A stretch of 19,003 nt of DNA from JAZGBC01 sp036444495 (GTDB lineage: Bacteria; Pseudomonadota; Alphaproteobacteria; Kiloniellales; J153), in the NCBI GenBank assembly GCA_036444495.1, contig JAZGBC010000054.1, positions 1 through 19,003 on the forward strand, given 5' to 3'. Numbering within the stretch: position 1 is the first letter of the stretch; every line of letters starts with the position of its first letter. Below are positions 5,703-13,541 of this stretch, one piece after another. The translations under genes and the position numbers were made by a program. Below the pieces are notes generated by a model. The model was not told where the DNA came from and did not search any database. It was given only the letters and a program-made list of their open reading frames with translations.

Positions 5703-6662
5703 GTGACGAAATCCGACAACCTCTCGGAAGCCGCGGCCTACGGCGGGCGGGGCTGGTCTCCGCGCAAGACTTCCGCGCGCGAGGAGATCGGCACGGTTTG
5801 GGCCGCCTGCGGTCTGACCAACGAGTGGGCGCGCCTGCGCGCGGTCCTGCTGCACCGTCCCGGGTCCGAGCTCGAGGCCTCGGCCGACCCCGATGCGGTG
5901 CAGATGCTCGCGCCGCTGGACCCGCGGCTGGCCCAAGCCGAGCACGATGCCCTGGCGCAGGCCTTCCTGGCAGTTGGCGTCGCCGTCCATCACGTGGCGC
6001 CCGAATCGCCGGCACCGCCCAACCTCATGTTCGTGGCCGACCTCATGTTCATGACCCCGGAGGGCGTCATCCTGGCGCGTCCGGCCTCCAGCGTGCGCGC
6101 GGGCGAGGAGCGCCTGGTGGCGCGGCGCTTGACGGAGATCGGCATACCCATCCTGCGCAGCCTCTGCGGAACAGCCGTCTTCGAAGGGGCCGATGCCGCC
6201 TGGCTCGATCCGCACACGGTTCTGATCAGCCGCGGCTTGCGCACCAACGCCGAGGGGGTGGCACAGGTCACCAGCGCCCTGAAGGACTTGGGCGTTAAAA
6301 CGATTCCGGTCGAACTCCCGGCAGGCGCCATGCATCTCATGGGCCTGTTGCGCTTCGCCGACCGGGACTTGGCGATCGCTTGGCCCGGACGTACCCCGGC
6401 AGGCACCATTACGGCCCTGCGGGAGTGCGGTTACACGGTGATCGACCTGCCCGACGAGGAACGGGAAACGCGCCGCGGCATGGCGCTCAATTTCGTCACC
6501 CTTGGCCCGCGCCGCATCCTGATGCCCGCGGGCAACCCGGCGATGCAGTCCTTTTTCGAGCGCCACGATATAGAATGCCTAACGGTAACCGTAGGCGAGC
6601 TCGTCAAGGCGGCGGGCGGCATCGGCTGCCTGAGCGGCATCCTGTGGCGCGATATCGAGTAA
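5703..6662 (+). CDS. Amidinotransferase/DDAH-superfamily guanidino-modifying enzyme
   Basis: I take GTG 5703 as start (AGGA ten bases upstream), giving 319 residues; TTG 5673 would add ten residues. The fold signature is that of arginine deiminase, dimethylarginine dimethylaminohydrolase (DDAH) and amidinotransferases: LLHRPGSEL at 49-57, PNLMFVADLMF at 106-116, FEGAD at 160-164, catalytic His in AMHLMG (H211), and nucleophile Cys309 in GGIGCLSG. These enzymes attack the guanidinium carbon of arginine-like substrates through a covalent Cys intermediate. The deiminase FTRDP-type motif is altered (Arg replaced by Ala before D113), and the Cys motif is GGIGC rather than GGIHC, so classic arginine deiminase is unlikely and a DDAH-like or unknown substrate is preferred. 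No arginine-pathway neighbours are present. The stop TAA lies within the left end of the adjoining inverted-repeat element. Confidence 0.85.
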   Translation: MTKSDNLSEAAAYGGRGWSPRKTSAREEIGTVWAACGLTNEWARLRAVLLHRPGSELEASADPDAVQMLAPLDPRLAQAEHDALAQAFLAVGVAVHHVAPESPAPPNLMFVADLMFMTPEGVILARPASSVRAGEERLVARRLTEIGIPILRSLCGTAVFEGADAAWLDPHTVLISRGLRTNAEGVAQVTSALKDLGVKTIPVELPAGAMHLMGLLRFADRDLAIAWPGRTPAGTITALRECGYTVIDLPDEERETRRGMALNFVTLGPRRILMPAGNPAMQSFFERHDIECLTVTVGELVKAAGGIGCLSGILWRDIE

Positions 6663-6927
6663 TACCAACGGTTCTCGATATCGACCTATTTCACCGAGGT
6701 GATTTTTGCCCGCCAGATAGGAGCGAGTTGCGCCGTAGTGCGGGACACTTCAAGCAGCGAGCGACGCCGCTGGCGGGAAAAAGCGCCCGGCCTTCGGTGG
6801 GGCAAATCGGTCCGCCGGGTTCGTTGCGGCGTTTGCCCGATGTCCCCGCATCGCGCTTCGCGCCGCGCCTGCCCGGACGACCCGATTTGCGCCCATGAAA
6901 TGGGTCAATATCAAGGACCGTTGGTAT
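6662..6927. mobile_element. 266-bp non-coding element with 31-bp terminal inverted repeats (MITE/REP-like)
   Basis: The ends 6662-6692 and 6897-6927 are inverted repeats identical at 27 of 31 positions, the outer 11 (ATACCAACGGT / ACCGTTGGTAT) being perfect. Inside are nested inverted repeats: CCCGCCAG 6709-6716 with CTGGCGGG 6770-6777, flanked by T5 and A5 runs; GCAAATCGG 6802-6810 with CCGATTTGC 6882-6890; and GGGCAAA 6800-6806 with TTTGCCC 6832-6838 as an alternative. It fills nearly the whole gap between two genes, from the stop codon of one to nine bases before the start of the next. No convincing protein is coded. No target-site duplication is clear beyond TA/AA-rich flanks. The end sequence recurs at 896-923. 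Mobility is inferred from the architecture alone. Confidence 0.65.
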
Positions 6928-6935
6928 AACCCATC

Positions 6936-7919
6936 ATGCGGCAACAATCCCCTAGCCCACTGAAGACCCGGCTTCTGGCGCTGGGCAAGGTCGCGGTTTC
7001 GCTGCTTCTGCTGGGTTTGCTGGCCCGCTCCCTGGACCTGAGCGCGGTCGCCGGGACGCTGACCCGGCTGCCGCCGCTGCCGCTGCTCGCGGCCTGTGTC
7101 TTGCTGATCGTGCAGACCCTGGTGCTGGGCTTTCGCTGGTGGCTGGTCATGGAGGCGGTCGGGACCCGGTTGCCGCTGCGAAAGATCCTGCCCATAACCT
7201 TCATCGGCGTGTTCTTCAATCAGGTGCTGCCCACCTCCTTCGGCGGCGACGCGGTGCGCATGTACCAGGCCTGCCGCCTGGGGATCACCTACGACCGCGC
7301 GATCATCGGCGTCCTGCTGGAACGCGCCGGGGGTGTCCTGGGCCTGACCGTCATTGTCGCCCTGGGAGTCTGGGCGACGGAGGGATTGATCGACGACGCC
7401 TGGCTGCGCTATGGCCTGATCGCAGCACTACCCGTGGCATTTTTCGGCGCCGGCATGGTAGGTACGCTGGACCGTCTGCCCGAGCGTTGGCGGCGCTGGC
7501 GGTTGTTGCGCGATCTCGCCCGGCTTGCCACGGATAGCCGGCGCGTTTTCTTCTCACCGGGCATTGCGGTTCCGCTGCTTCTGCTTTCGCTTCTGAGCCA
7601 CGCCCTGCTCGCCACGGCGGCCTACGTTCTGGCCGAGGGACTGGGCCTGGGGATCGGGTTCTGGGCCTGCCTGGCGCTCGTATCCACGGTCATCCTGATT
7701 ACGATGATTCCCGTGTCCTTTGCCGGCTGGGGGCTGCGCGAAGGCGCCATGGTGGCGCTGCTCGCCTTCGCCGGCGTGGGCGCGCCGGATGCGCTGGCGC
7801 TCTCGATCCTCATCGGTCTGGTGATGCTGGCCGCGTCGCTGCCGGGCGCCCTGTTCTGGGCGGTGCAGCGCCGCCAGCCGGACTCCGCCAAGGAACCCCT
7901 CGGCGGGCCGGCGCCTTAG
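6936..7919 (+). CDS. Lysylphosphatidylglycerol synthase TM-region family (UPF0104) membrane protein
   Basis: This 327-residue inner-membrane protein has about eight hydrophobic segments, roughly 11-30, 48-66, 84-100, 121-147, 157-175, 212-234, 240-262 and 288-310. The family signature FFNQVLPTSFGGDAVRMYQA lies at 93-112, and a second conserved patch, IPVSFAGWGLREGAM, lies near the C-terminal third. The domain is that of the flippase half of MprF and of stand-alone UPF0104 proteins, which often accompany lipid or polysaccharide export. No soluble aminoacyl-transferase domain is attached, so it is not a complete LPG synthase, and its substrate is unknown. The start lies nine bases after the inverted-repeat element, and no good ribosome site is visible, so expression may depend on sequence inside the element. 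It ends three bases from the convergent regulator gene. Confidence 0.83.
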   Translation: MRQQSPSPLKTRLLALGKVAVSLLLLGLLARSLDLSAVAGTLTRLPPLPLLAACVLLIVQTLVLGFRWWLVMEAVGTRLPLRKILPITFIGVFFNQVLPTSFGGDAVRMYQACRLGITYDRAIIGVLLERAGGVLGLTVIVALGVWATEGLIDDAWLRYGLIAALPVAFFGAGMVGTLDRLPERWRRWRLLRDLARLATDSRRVFFSPGIAVPLLLLSLLSHALLATAAYVLAEGLGLGIGFWACLALVSTVILITMIPVSFAGWGLREGAMVALLAFAGVGAPDALALSILIGLVMLAASLPGALFWAVQRRQPDSAKEPLGGPAP

Positions 7920-7922
7920 ACC

Positions 7923-10900
7923 CTAGGAAGAGGAATTGCCCGTGGGCTTGAGCGCCTCGGCCATGTGGCGGGCGCTGTCGAAGTCGCCGGTCATCTGCAT
8001 CTGGCGGAACAGCTCGCTGGCCTCGGCATAGACCTCGCTCGACCGCCGCAGGTTGCCCGCCGCGCGCAGAACCTTGGCGTGCACGACAAGCGAGCGCGCC
8101 TGCTCGAATTTGAGCCCCAGGCCCTCCTGATCGCCGAGCGCCGAGCGGATCGCCTTCTCGGCCCCCGCCAAGTCGCCGGCCTCGGGCTGGGAAAGAACGC
8201 GCGAGAGCGCCCTGAGCGCGACCGAACGCGCCCAGGACTGATTCTGTTCGGCAGCCAGGCGAAAAGCCTCGCGTCCCATATGAAGGGCGTCTTCGTCCTT
8301 GCCGGCCTGCAGGGACGCCTCGGCCGTCCAGGCCTGGAACAGGGGCAGCATGAATGTGGTATTGAGGCGCTTGGCCATGTCCTCGGCCGCTTTCAATTCC
8401 ACCAGCCCCTCGACCGGCCGTTCGGCCCCGGCCAGGGCGAAACCCCGATACCCGCAGAGCGAATATAGGCGCAGAAGGTCGCCCCGGGCCTCGGCGATCT
8501 CGGTCGCCTTGGCGAAACTCTCGAGCGCTGCCGCGAAGTTGCCGCGCCAGGTCTGGATCACGCCCAGGAACTGGAGGCAGGCCGCCAGGCATCGCTCATT
8601 GGCCAAGCTCTCGGCAATGCCGACCGCACGCTCGGCATGTCTGAAAGCCGCCTCGAAATCGCCACGCAATCCCTGCACCAGGCCGACGACGGCTGCGTAG
8701 TCGGCCTCCTCTTCGCGCAGATCGAGCGCGCGGGCCCGTTCCGCCGAGCGTGTCAGGCGATCCACGGCCTGCGCATAGCTGCCGTTCAGGAGGTGAAGCC
8801 GCGCGAGCAGCCGCTCCCCCGGCAGCCAAAGTCCCTCCTCGCCCGCGCGTCGCGCCTCGGCGAGCGCGCGCTGACCCGCGTGATAGGCGCCGTCCACGTC
8901 GCCCTTCATATAGGCGATCCGGGCAAGCCCCATGAGCACGTCGGCGCGCTGCCGGCCGTTGTCGAGCAGGTCGAAGCCGGTCTCGATCTCGCGCAGGAAG
9001 CCCTCCGCCGCCTCGAGGTCCTGCTCGATCTCCGCGATCGCGGCAAGCCCGAGCCGGGCGTCCGCTTCCTGGGCACGCAGCCCGGCACTCCCCTGCGAAG
9101 CATGAACCGACTTGAGCGCGAACTGGAAGAGCTTGCGGGCCGCTACCCGCGCACCACGGTTCAGTTCGGCCTGGGCGGCAGCCACATCGCAGTCCAGCGC
9201 CCGGCCCATATCGCCCGCCCCGCGGTAATGCAGCGCCAGGACCTGGTAATGTCCTTCCAACTTCCCGGCATGGACGGTCTCGACGGCCTGCGCCACGGCC
9301 ACGTGTATGGCCTGGCGGCGCGGCGCGAGCAGGTCTTCGTAGAGCGCGCGTTGCACGCGCTGCCGCTCGAAGACAAGCTCATCGCCGTCCATTCGGAGAA
9401 TACGCGCGGCCACCAGCTCTTCGATCGCGCGCACGAGCGTATCGGCGTCCATCCGCGCGGCCTCACGCAGAACCGCGTAATCGACCCTCGGACCCATGAC
9501 GCTGGCCCAGCTCGCCAGTTGCCTGGCTGTTTCGCCGAGCGGCATGAGCATGCGGGACAGGTCCTTGCGCACCCGGTCCGGAAGCCGCGTCCGGCGAGGG
9601 TCGCCATGGCCGCTCTGCGGCATATCCTCGCTCAAAGCCTCTACGACGATCTGCGGGTTCCCTTCGCTCAGCGCCCAGACATCGGACAGCCGGAGCTTCC
9701 GCCGGGTTTCACCGCCCATGGTCTCCTGCAGGTGGTCCACGAGTTCGGCGGTTTCCTCGCGTGTCAGCGGCTGAAGCGTAATGACCGTCAGGGAGCCGTC
9801 GCGCTCCAGGTCGCGCAGGACGTCGGACAACAGGCCCTGCGCGCTCAGGTCCTCCGATCGCAGGGTGCCGATAAACAGGACCGGCATATCCGCCAGGCTT
9901 CGGATCAGGTAGGAGGCAAGCCGCAGGCTTTCCTCGTCGGCCCACTGAAGGTCCTCCAGCAGATAGACCAGCGGGCCCTGTGCCGCGCGCGCCTGCAAGG
10001 CCGCCGCCGCCGAGTCGAAGAAGCGGCGCGATTGGTCCGGGGTCCGGCGGCCGGCGTCGCCCGCGGCCTCGTCCGGATCGTCCGGCAGCGATGAGTCGTC
10101 CCCGGAAACGCTCGTCAGGAGTTCGGGCCAGAGGCCGAAGGGTACAGTGCGTTCGGCCTGCCGGCCGCGCGCGGACAGGGTGGCGATCTGCCGGACCGCA
10201 AGGTCCTGCAGGAAGGTTCCCACCAAGTGGCTCTTGCCGACTCCGGCTTCGCCGACGATAGCCACGAAGCGGCAAGCCCCGCCCATCGCATTGTCCAGCA
10301 GAGAGTTCAACGCGCGTATTTCGGCGCTCCGGCCGACCATGGTCTCGGCCAGCGCCAAGTCCGCGCCCCGGCCCGGGGCGGCGCGCCCGGTCCGGTCCGG
10401 CTGCTCCAGGCTCTCCGCGGCGGCGGAGGGCCCCTGTTCCAGAATGCGCCGGTAAAGCGCCTCGGTTTCCTCGTCGGGCGGAACGTCCAGCTCCCGCTGG
10501 AGAAAGGCCCGGCAGCTCCGGTACTGGGTCAGCGCGGAGGAGCGCATGCCCCTGGCCAGATAGAGCTCCATGAGCTCCCTGTGGAGGTCCTCGCGGAAGG
10601 GATCGACCCGGAGCGCCTGGCTCGCGGTTTCGATCGCCGCGGCGATGTCCCCGTCCGCCCGGTGATGCGCCAGCAGATCCTCGGAGGCCTTCATGGCCAG
10701 CTCCCGGTAGCGCGCCCGGTTTTCCGTCAGCCAGTCCTCGAAATCGGCTGCGCCGACAGCGAGGCCGGAGAGGAACTCACCTTCGTAGAGCGCTGTGGCC
10801 GCGATTAGGGACTCGCGCGTGCCCTCGCCGATCAGGCGCTCGAATTCCTGCACATCGACCCAGATGGCGGCGGGGTCCAGGGTGACCATCTGGCTTTCCA

Positions 10901-11195
10901 TGCGCAGGACGGCGACGTCGTATTGGGCGAACTCACGGGTCAGGGCGAACAGCGCCTGACGCAGACTCTGGCGCGCCCGCTGCTGATCGGATTCGCCCCA
11001 AAGCAGCGCGGCCAGCCTCTCGCGCGACGATGATTTGCCCAGATTGGCGCCGAGATAGGCGAGAAGCGCCTCACCCTTGCGCAGCGGGACGGAGATGGCT
11101 TCGCCCGAAGCGCGCTCCAGGACGAATCCACCGAACAGCCGAAGCCGCAACTCAGGCGCCGGGGGCGGTCGTTGTTCTATGCCCGCGTCCGACAT
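7923..11195 (-). CDS. BTAD-AAA-TPR (SARP-like/STAND) transcriptional regulator
   Basis: The predicted protein has 1090 residues in three parts. Residues 15-105 form an OmpR-like winged helix (LRLFGGFVLER, then ERLAALLWGESDQQRARQSLRQAL). Residues 112-255 are a bacterial transcriptional activation (BTAD) domain of TPR-like helices. From about 287 comes an AAA/STAND ATPase, beginning VGRSAEIRALNSLLD, with Walker A GEAGVGKS at 315-322 and Walker B YLLEDLQWAD ending near 420. From about 620 to the end are TPR-like helical repeats, presumably ligand- or partner-sensing. Such proteins are typical of actinomycete pathway regulators but also occur in alphaproteobacteria. The ligand and targets are unknown. 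GGAG directly abuts the ATG, an unusually short spacing. The gene follows the REC-PAS-ATPase gene on the same strand after 100 bp, so it may be in the same signalling circuit. Confidence 0.85.
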   Translation of the reverse strand: MSDAGIEQRPPPAPELRLRLFGGFVLERASGEAISVPLRKGEALLAYLGANLGKSSSRERLAALLWGESDQQRARQSLRQALFALTREFAQYDVAVLRMESQMVTLDPAAIWVDVQEFERLIGEGTRESLIAATALYEGEFLSGLAVGAADFEDWLTENRARYRELAMKASEDLLAHHRADGDIAAAIETASQALRVDPFREDLHRELMELYLARGMRSSALTQYRSCRAFLQRELDVPPDEETEALYRRILEQGPSAAAESLEQPDRTGRAAPGRGADLALAETMVGRSAEIRALNSLLDNAMGGACRFVAIVGEAGVGKSHLVGTFLQDLAVRQIATLSARGRQAERTVPFGLWPELLTSVSGDDSSLPDDPDEAAGDAGRRTPDQSRRFFDSAAAALQARAAQGPLVYLLEDLQWADEESLRLASYLIRSLADMPVLFIGTLRSEDLSAQGLLSDVLRDLERDGSLTVITLQPLTREETAELVDHLQETMGGETRRKLRLSDVWALSEGNPQIVVEALSEDMPQSGHGDPRRTRLPDRVRKDLSRMLMPLGETARQLASWASVMGPRVDYAVLREAARMDADTLVRAIEELVAARILRMDGDELVFERQRVQRALYEDLLAPRRQAIHVAVAQAVETVHAGKLEGHYQVLALHYRGAGDMGRALDCDVAAAQAELNRGARVAARKLFQFALKSVHASQGSAGLRAQEADARLGLAAIAEIEQDLEAAEGFLREIETGFDLLDNGRQRADVLMGLARIAYMKGDVDGAYHAGQRALAEARRAGEEGLWLPGERLLARLHLLNGSYAQAVDRLTRSAERARALDLREEEADYAAVVGLVQGLRGDFEAAFRHAERAVGIAESLANERCLAACLQFLGVIQTWRGNFAAALESFAKATEIAEARGDLLRLYSLCGYRGFALAGAERPVEGLVELKAAEDMAKRLNTTFMLPLFQAWTAEASLQAGKDEDALHMGREAFRLAAEQNQSWARSVALRALSRVLSQPEAGDLAGAEKAIRSALGDQEGLGLKFEQARSLVVHAKVLRAAGNLRRSSEVYAEASELFRQMQMTGDFDSARHMAEALKPTGNSSS

Positions 11196-11235
11196 CTCCG
11201 TTCAAACCGTGATGTTTGTCGAGACGATTCGGGGA

Positions 11236-11241
11236 ACTATA
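11236..11241 (-). promoter_or_regulatory. Candidate -10 element before the BTAD regulator
   Basis: The minus strand reads TATAGT, five of six matches to the -10 consensus, about 40 bases before the regulator ATG. No -35 of comparable quality is at the proper distance. An imperfect hairpin (GGGCTGC/GCAGGCC arms, 11245-11267) lies just upstream. An independent promoter in this 100-bp gap is plausible but unproven. Confidence 0.25.
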
Positions 11242-11295
11242 CCAGGGCTGCCTAGCTCGAGCAGGCCAATTTGGGGGCGTTAGCGAATTCGGGGA

Positions 11296-13005
11296 TCAGG
11301 CTCGTTTCCGCGTCCCGGGCGAGCGTCTGCCCTCGGCAGCCAGACCTCGCGTGCCCTTCTCGTCGAGCGGCGCGGCGCTGACCTCCTCGGCCCGCGGGAA
11401 GTACAGATCGACGGTGACGCCGCGGCCGTCCCCGCCGTCGATCTCGATATGGCCGCCGGACTGGCTGGTAAAGCCGTAAGCCACGCTGAGGCCCAGACCG
11501 AGGTGCGAGGACTTGTCCTTGGAGGTGAAAAACGGGTTGAGCGCGCGTTCGGCCAGTTCCGCCGACATGCCCGGCCCCGTGTCCAGCACCGAAACCCGCA
11601 CGTATTCGCCCGCCGCCAGGCCACTGCGCGTCGCCACGAAATCCCGGTTCAGCCGGATGTTGGCGGTCTCCACCGTCAGGCGCCCCATGCTGCCCATGGC
11701 CTCGATGGCGTTGCGCAGGAGCTCCACGAGCGCGGCCGAAAAGCCGTCCTTGTCCACCAGGACCGGCCAGAGGCCGGCGCCGGCGATGACCTCCGCAGCG
11801 ACGCCCGCGGACAGCTCGCCGCGCATGCGGCGCACGGTCTCGCCGACGACCCGGTTGAGCCCGATGGATTCGGGCGCGAGACGCTGGCGCTGCGCGATCG
11901 CGGTCAGCTTCGATGTCAGGAAATGTACCGGGCCCTCCGGTCCCGAGGTCCCTGGAAGCAGGGCCACGTCCGCTCCCCTCCGCCGGCCCGCCGTCGCCGA
12001 GTCCGGCCCGCCTTCACCCGCCTGGAGCAAGGGATCGAGCCGTTCGCATAAGGCGGCGAAGGACTGGGCCATCTGGCGCATATGGGACGCCGTCGCCCGG
12101 TTCTGCTCACGGTGCTTGATGTCGCTGATGTCGTAATACAGCCCGTAGGTCTCGCCCGAGGGCGAGGCGCCCTCGACCAGGAGCACCCAACGCGAGCCGC
12201 GCAGCTTCTGCTCCAGGATGCCGCCCGAACGGGCGTGCCAGTCGAGCCGGTCCTTGACCCAGGAATCGACGCGCACCAGCGTGTCCTCGGGCAGCAGGCG
12301 CTCGGCGATCTCCTGCTGGATCTCCTCATAGCGCGTGCCCGGGACCAGTAGATCAGCCAGTTCCGGGAACAGCCGGCTCATCTCCTCGTTGGCCGCCAGC
12401 AGCCGGTCCCGGCGATCGAACACCACGATGCCCGCCGGCAGGCGCTCCAGCGTCGCGGTCCATCCCGCGCCGCTTCCCGCCGCGCCCAGAGCAGCACTTC
12501 CATAGCGCCGATGCTCGGCCCGCCATTTGGACCCCAAGGCAAGAGTTAGTTGTTGAATTTCAACGCCGTGGAAGGGCTTCTTGACGAAAAACAACTGGTC
12601 GACCGGGGGCACTCGCTCGCTCAACTCCAGCGGATGCAGGTCGGAACGGGCCGAGACCAGCACGATGTAGACGTCGGGATCGACAGCGCGGATCTGCTCG
12701 GCGGTCTGCAGGCCGTCCAGCCCGGGCGCCAGATAGAGATCGACGAAGGCAAGGGCGTAGGGCCGCCCCTCCTCAACAGCGGCGCGAACCGCCTCGACGG
12801 CCTCGCGCCCCTGATGGTGGGTGGTCAGATCGATCTCGGGGAATTTGCCGTTCTCAAGGCCGGCGCCGAAAAGGTCGCGTTCCAGCTTGTCCGAAAGGGC
12901 CGCCGGATCGGAGGCACGCGATCCCCCCAGGATATAACGATAATCCTGGACCAGATTGGGTTCGTCGTCGACCACCAGAACCCGCATCGCCCGTGGACCA
13001 GTCAT
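11296..13005 (-). CDS. REC-PAS-HATPase signalling protein with degenerate dimerisation/His region
   Basis: The protein has 569 residues. Residues 8-158 form a receiver domain with acidic pair D13/D14, phospho-acceptor D89 (FVDLYLAPGLDG), S118 and K143 (KKPF). It carries an insertion of about 30 residues after the first helix, a layout I associate with a particular hybrid-kinase class. A PAS-like domain spans about 180-295, ending in YYDISDIKHREQ. Residues 425-538 are a kinase ATPase: N box ELLRNAIEAM (N432), G1 DTGPGM at 475-480, F box NPFFTSKDK, G2 GLGLS. Between PAS and ATPase, where most relatives have a GxxAHDFNN histidine motif, the sequence reads QSFAALCERLDPLLQ and has no histidine; H308 and H361 lie outside the expected place. 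Autophosphorylation is therefore doubtful. It is divergent from the partner-switch/Mla operon across a 536-bp region. Confidence 0.85.
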   Translation of the reverse strand: MTGPRAMRVLVVDDEPNLVQDYRYILGGSRASDPAALSDKLERDLFGAGLENGKFPEIDLTTHHQGREAVEAVRAAVEEGRPYALAFVDLYLAPGLDGLQTAEQIRAVDPDVYIVLVSARSDLHPLELSERVPPVDQLFFVKKPFHGVEIQQLTLALGSKWRAEHRRYGSAALGAAGSGAGWTATLERLPAGIVVFDRRDRLLAANEEMSRLFPELADLLVPGTRYEEIQQEIAERLLPEDTLVRVDSWVKDRLDWHARSGGILEQKLRGSRWVLLVEGASPSGETYGLYYDISDIKHREQNRATASHMRQMAQSFAALCERLDPLLQAGEGGPDSATAGRRRGADVALLPGTSGPEGPVHFLTSKLTAIAQRQRLAPESIGLNRVVGETVRRMRGELSAGVAAEVIAGAGLWPVLVDKDGFSAALVELLRNAIEAMGSMGRLTVETANIRLNRDFVATRSGLAAGEYVRVSVLDTGPGMSAELAERALNPFFTSKDKSSHLGLGLSVAYGFTSQSGGHIEIDGGDGRGVTVDLYFPRAEEVSAAPLDEKGTRGLAAEGRRSPGTRKRA

Positions 13006-13541
13006 GAAGCCATCCCGGTGGTGTGACCGCCCTGCAACCGACGGTTTATCATTCTCTGGCCCACAGTCTGTTGAAATTCCTAACAGGGATCAAGGAAACT
13101 CCCCCCCATTCCTATAGTAATATGTATGAGTTACAAACACGGCATAGAAGATCGTAAGGTCTCACAACTAACCAATCAGTTAACACGCATATGAATTCCA
13201 AATCATGCCGGTTAACGCATAGTCGATAGCGGTTTAGCGATCAATTACCGGGTCGGAAATTCACTGTAATTCCTTGCCATCCGAAGCAAATTTGCCACAG
13301 TCGCGACAACCAAGCGCACGCCCAGAATAGTGAGGATTTTCCATTTCCGATCGGGTTCTGGGCCTTCCTAGCCCGATTCGCCGGCGCCAGCAACGTGGGG
13401 AACGCCGGGGCCTGCCCTCGCGGAGCGCCGAAACCGCCAGCCCGAAACGTCCGGAAATCAGGGGGATGGGCCAAGGTGTGGTTAATAATTTTCATTTAGT
13501 CTGTTCGGACCCAAGCCACTTTTTCCAGGCCGCCCGAGCCC
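13006..13541. other. 536-bp divergent intergenic control region
   Basis: This is the longest non-coding stretch, clearly richer in A+T than its surroundings, especially 13065-13290 and 13485-13515. It must hold the promoters of both the REC-PAS-ATPase gene and the partner-switch/Mla operon. Visible details are several GTTAAC half-site-like words (13177-13182 and 13211-13216), a TAAC-N6-GTTA inverted pair near 13167-13180, a C7 run near 13101, and ATCGGG/CCCGAT arms at 13350-13355 and 13372-13377. No full CtrA box, EcfG-type GGAAC-N16/17-CGTT pair or strong sigma-70 pair was found. A minus-strand open frame of 84 codons at 13241-13495 has no family resemblance or ribosome site and is not called. 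Confidence 0.5.

Noticed and set aside
6750..6947. 65-codon minus-strand frame within the inverted-repeat element
   Set aside because: It spans the structured repeats and starts inside the neighbouring gene's first codons; the palindromes explain the sequence better than coding does.
8637..10094. Plus-strand open frame of 485 codons
   Set aside because: Antisense to the BTAD-AAA-TPR regulator; composition rich in Arg, Gly and His typical of GC-driven shadow frames.
13160..13182. Second CtrA box in the large intergenic region
   Set aside because: The best alignment gives TTAA and TTAG separated by eight bases, not the required seven with TTAAC.
13241..13495. 84-codon minus-strand frame in the large intergenic region
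   Set aside because: No ribosome site, no recognisable domain, and A+T and codon use unlike the neighbours; kept only as a remote possibility.
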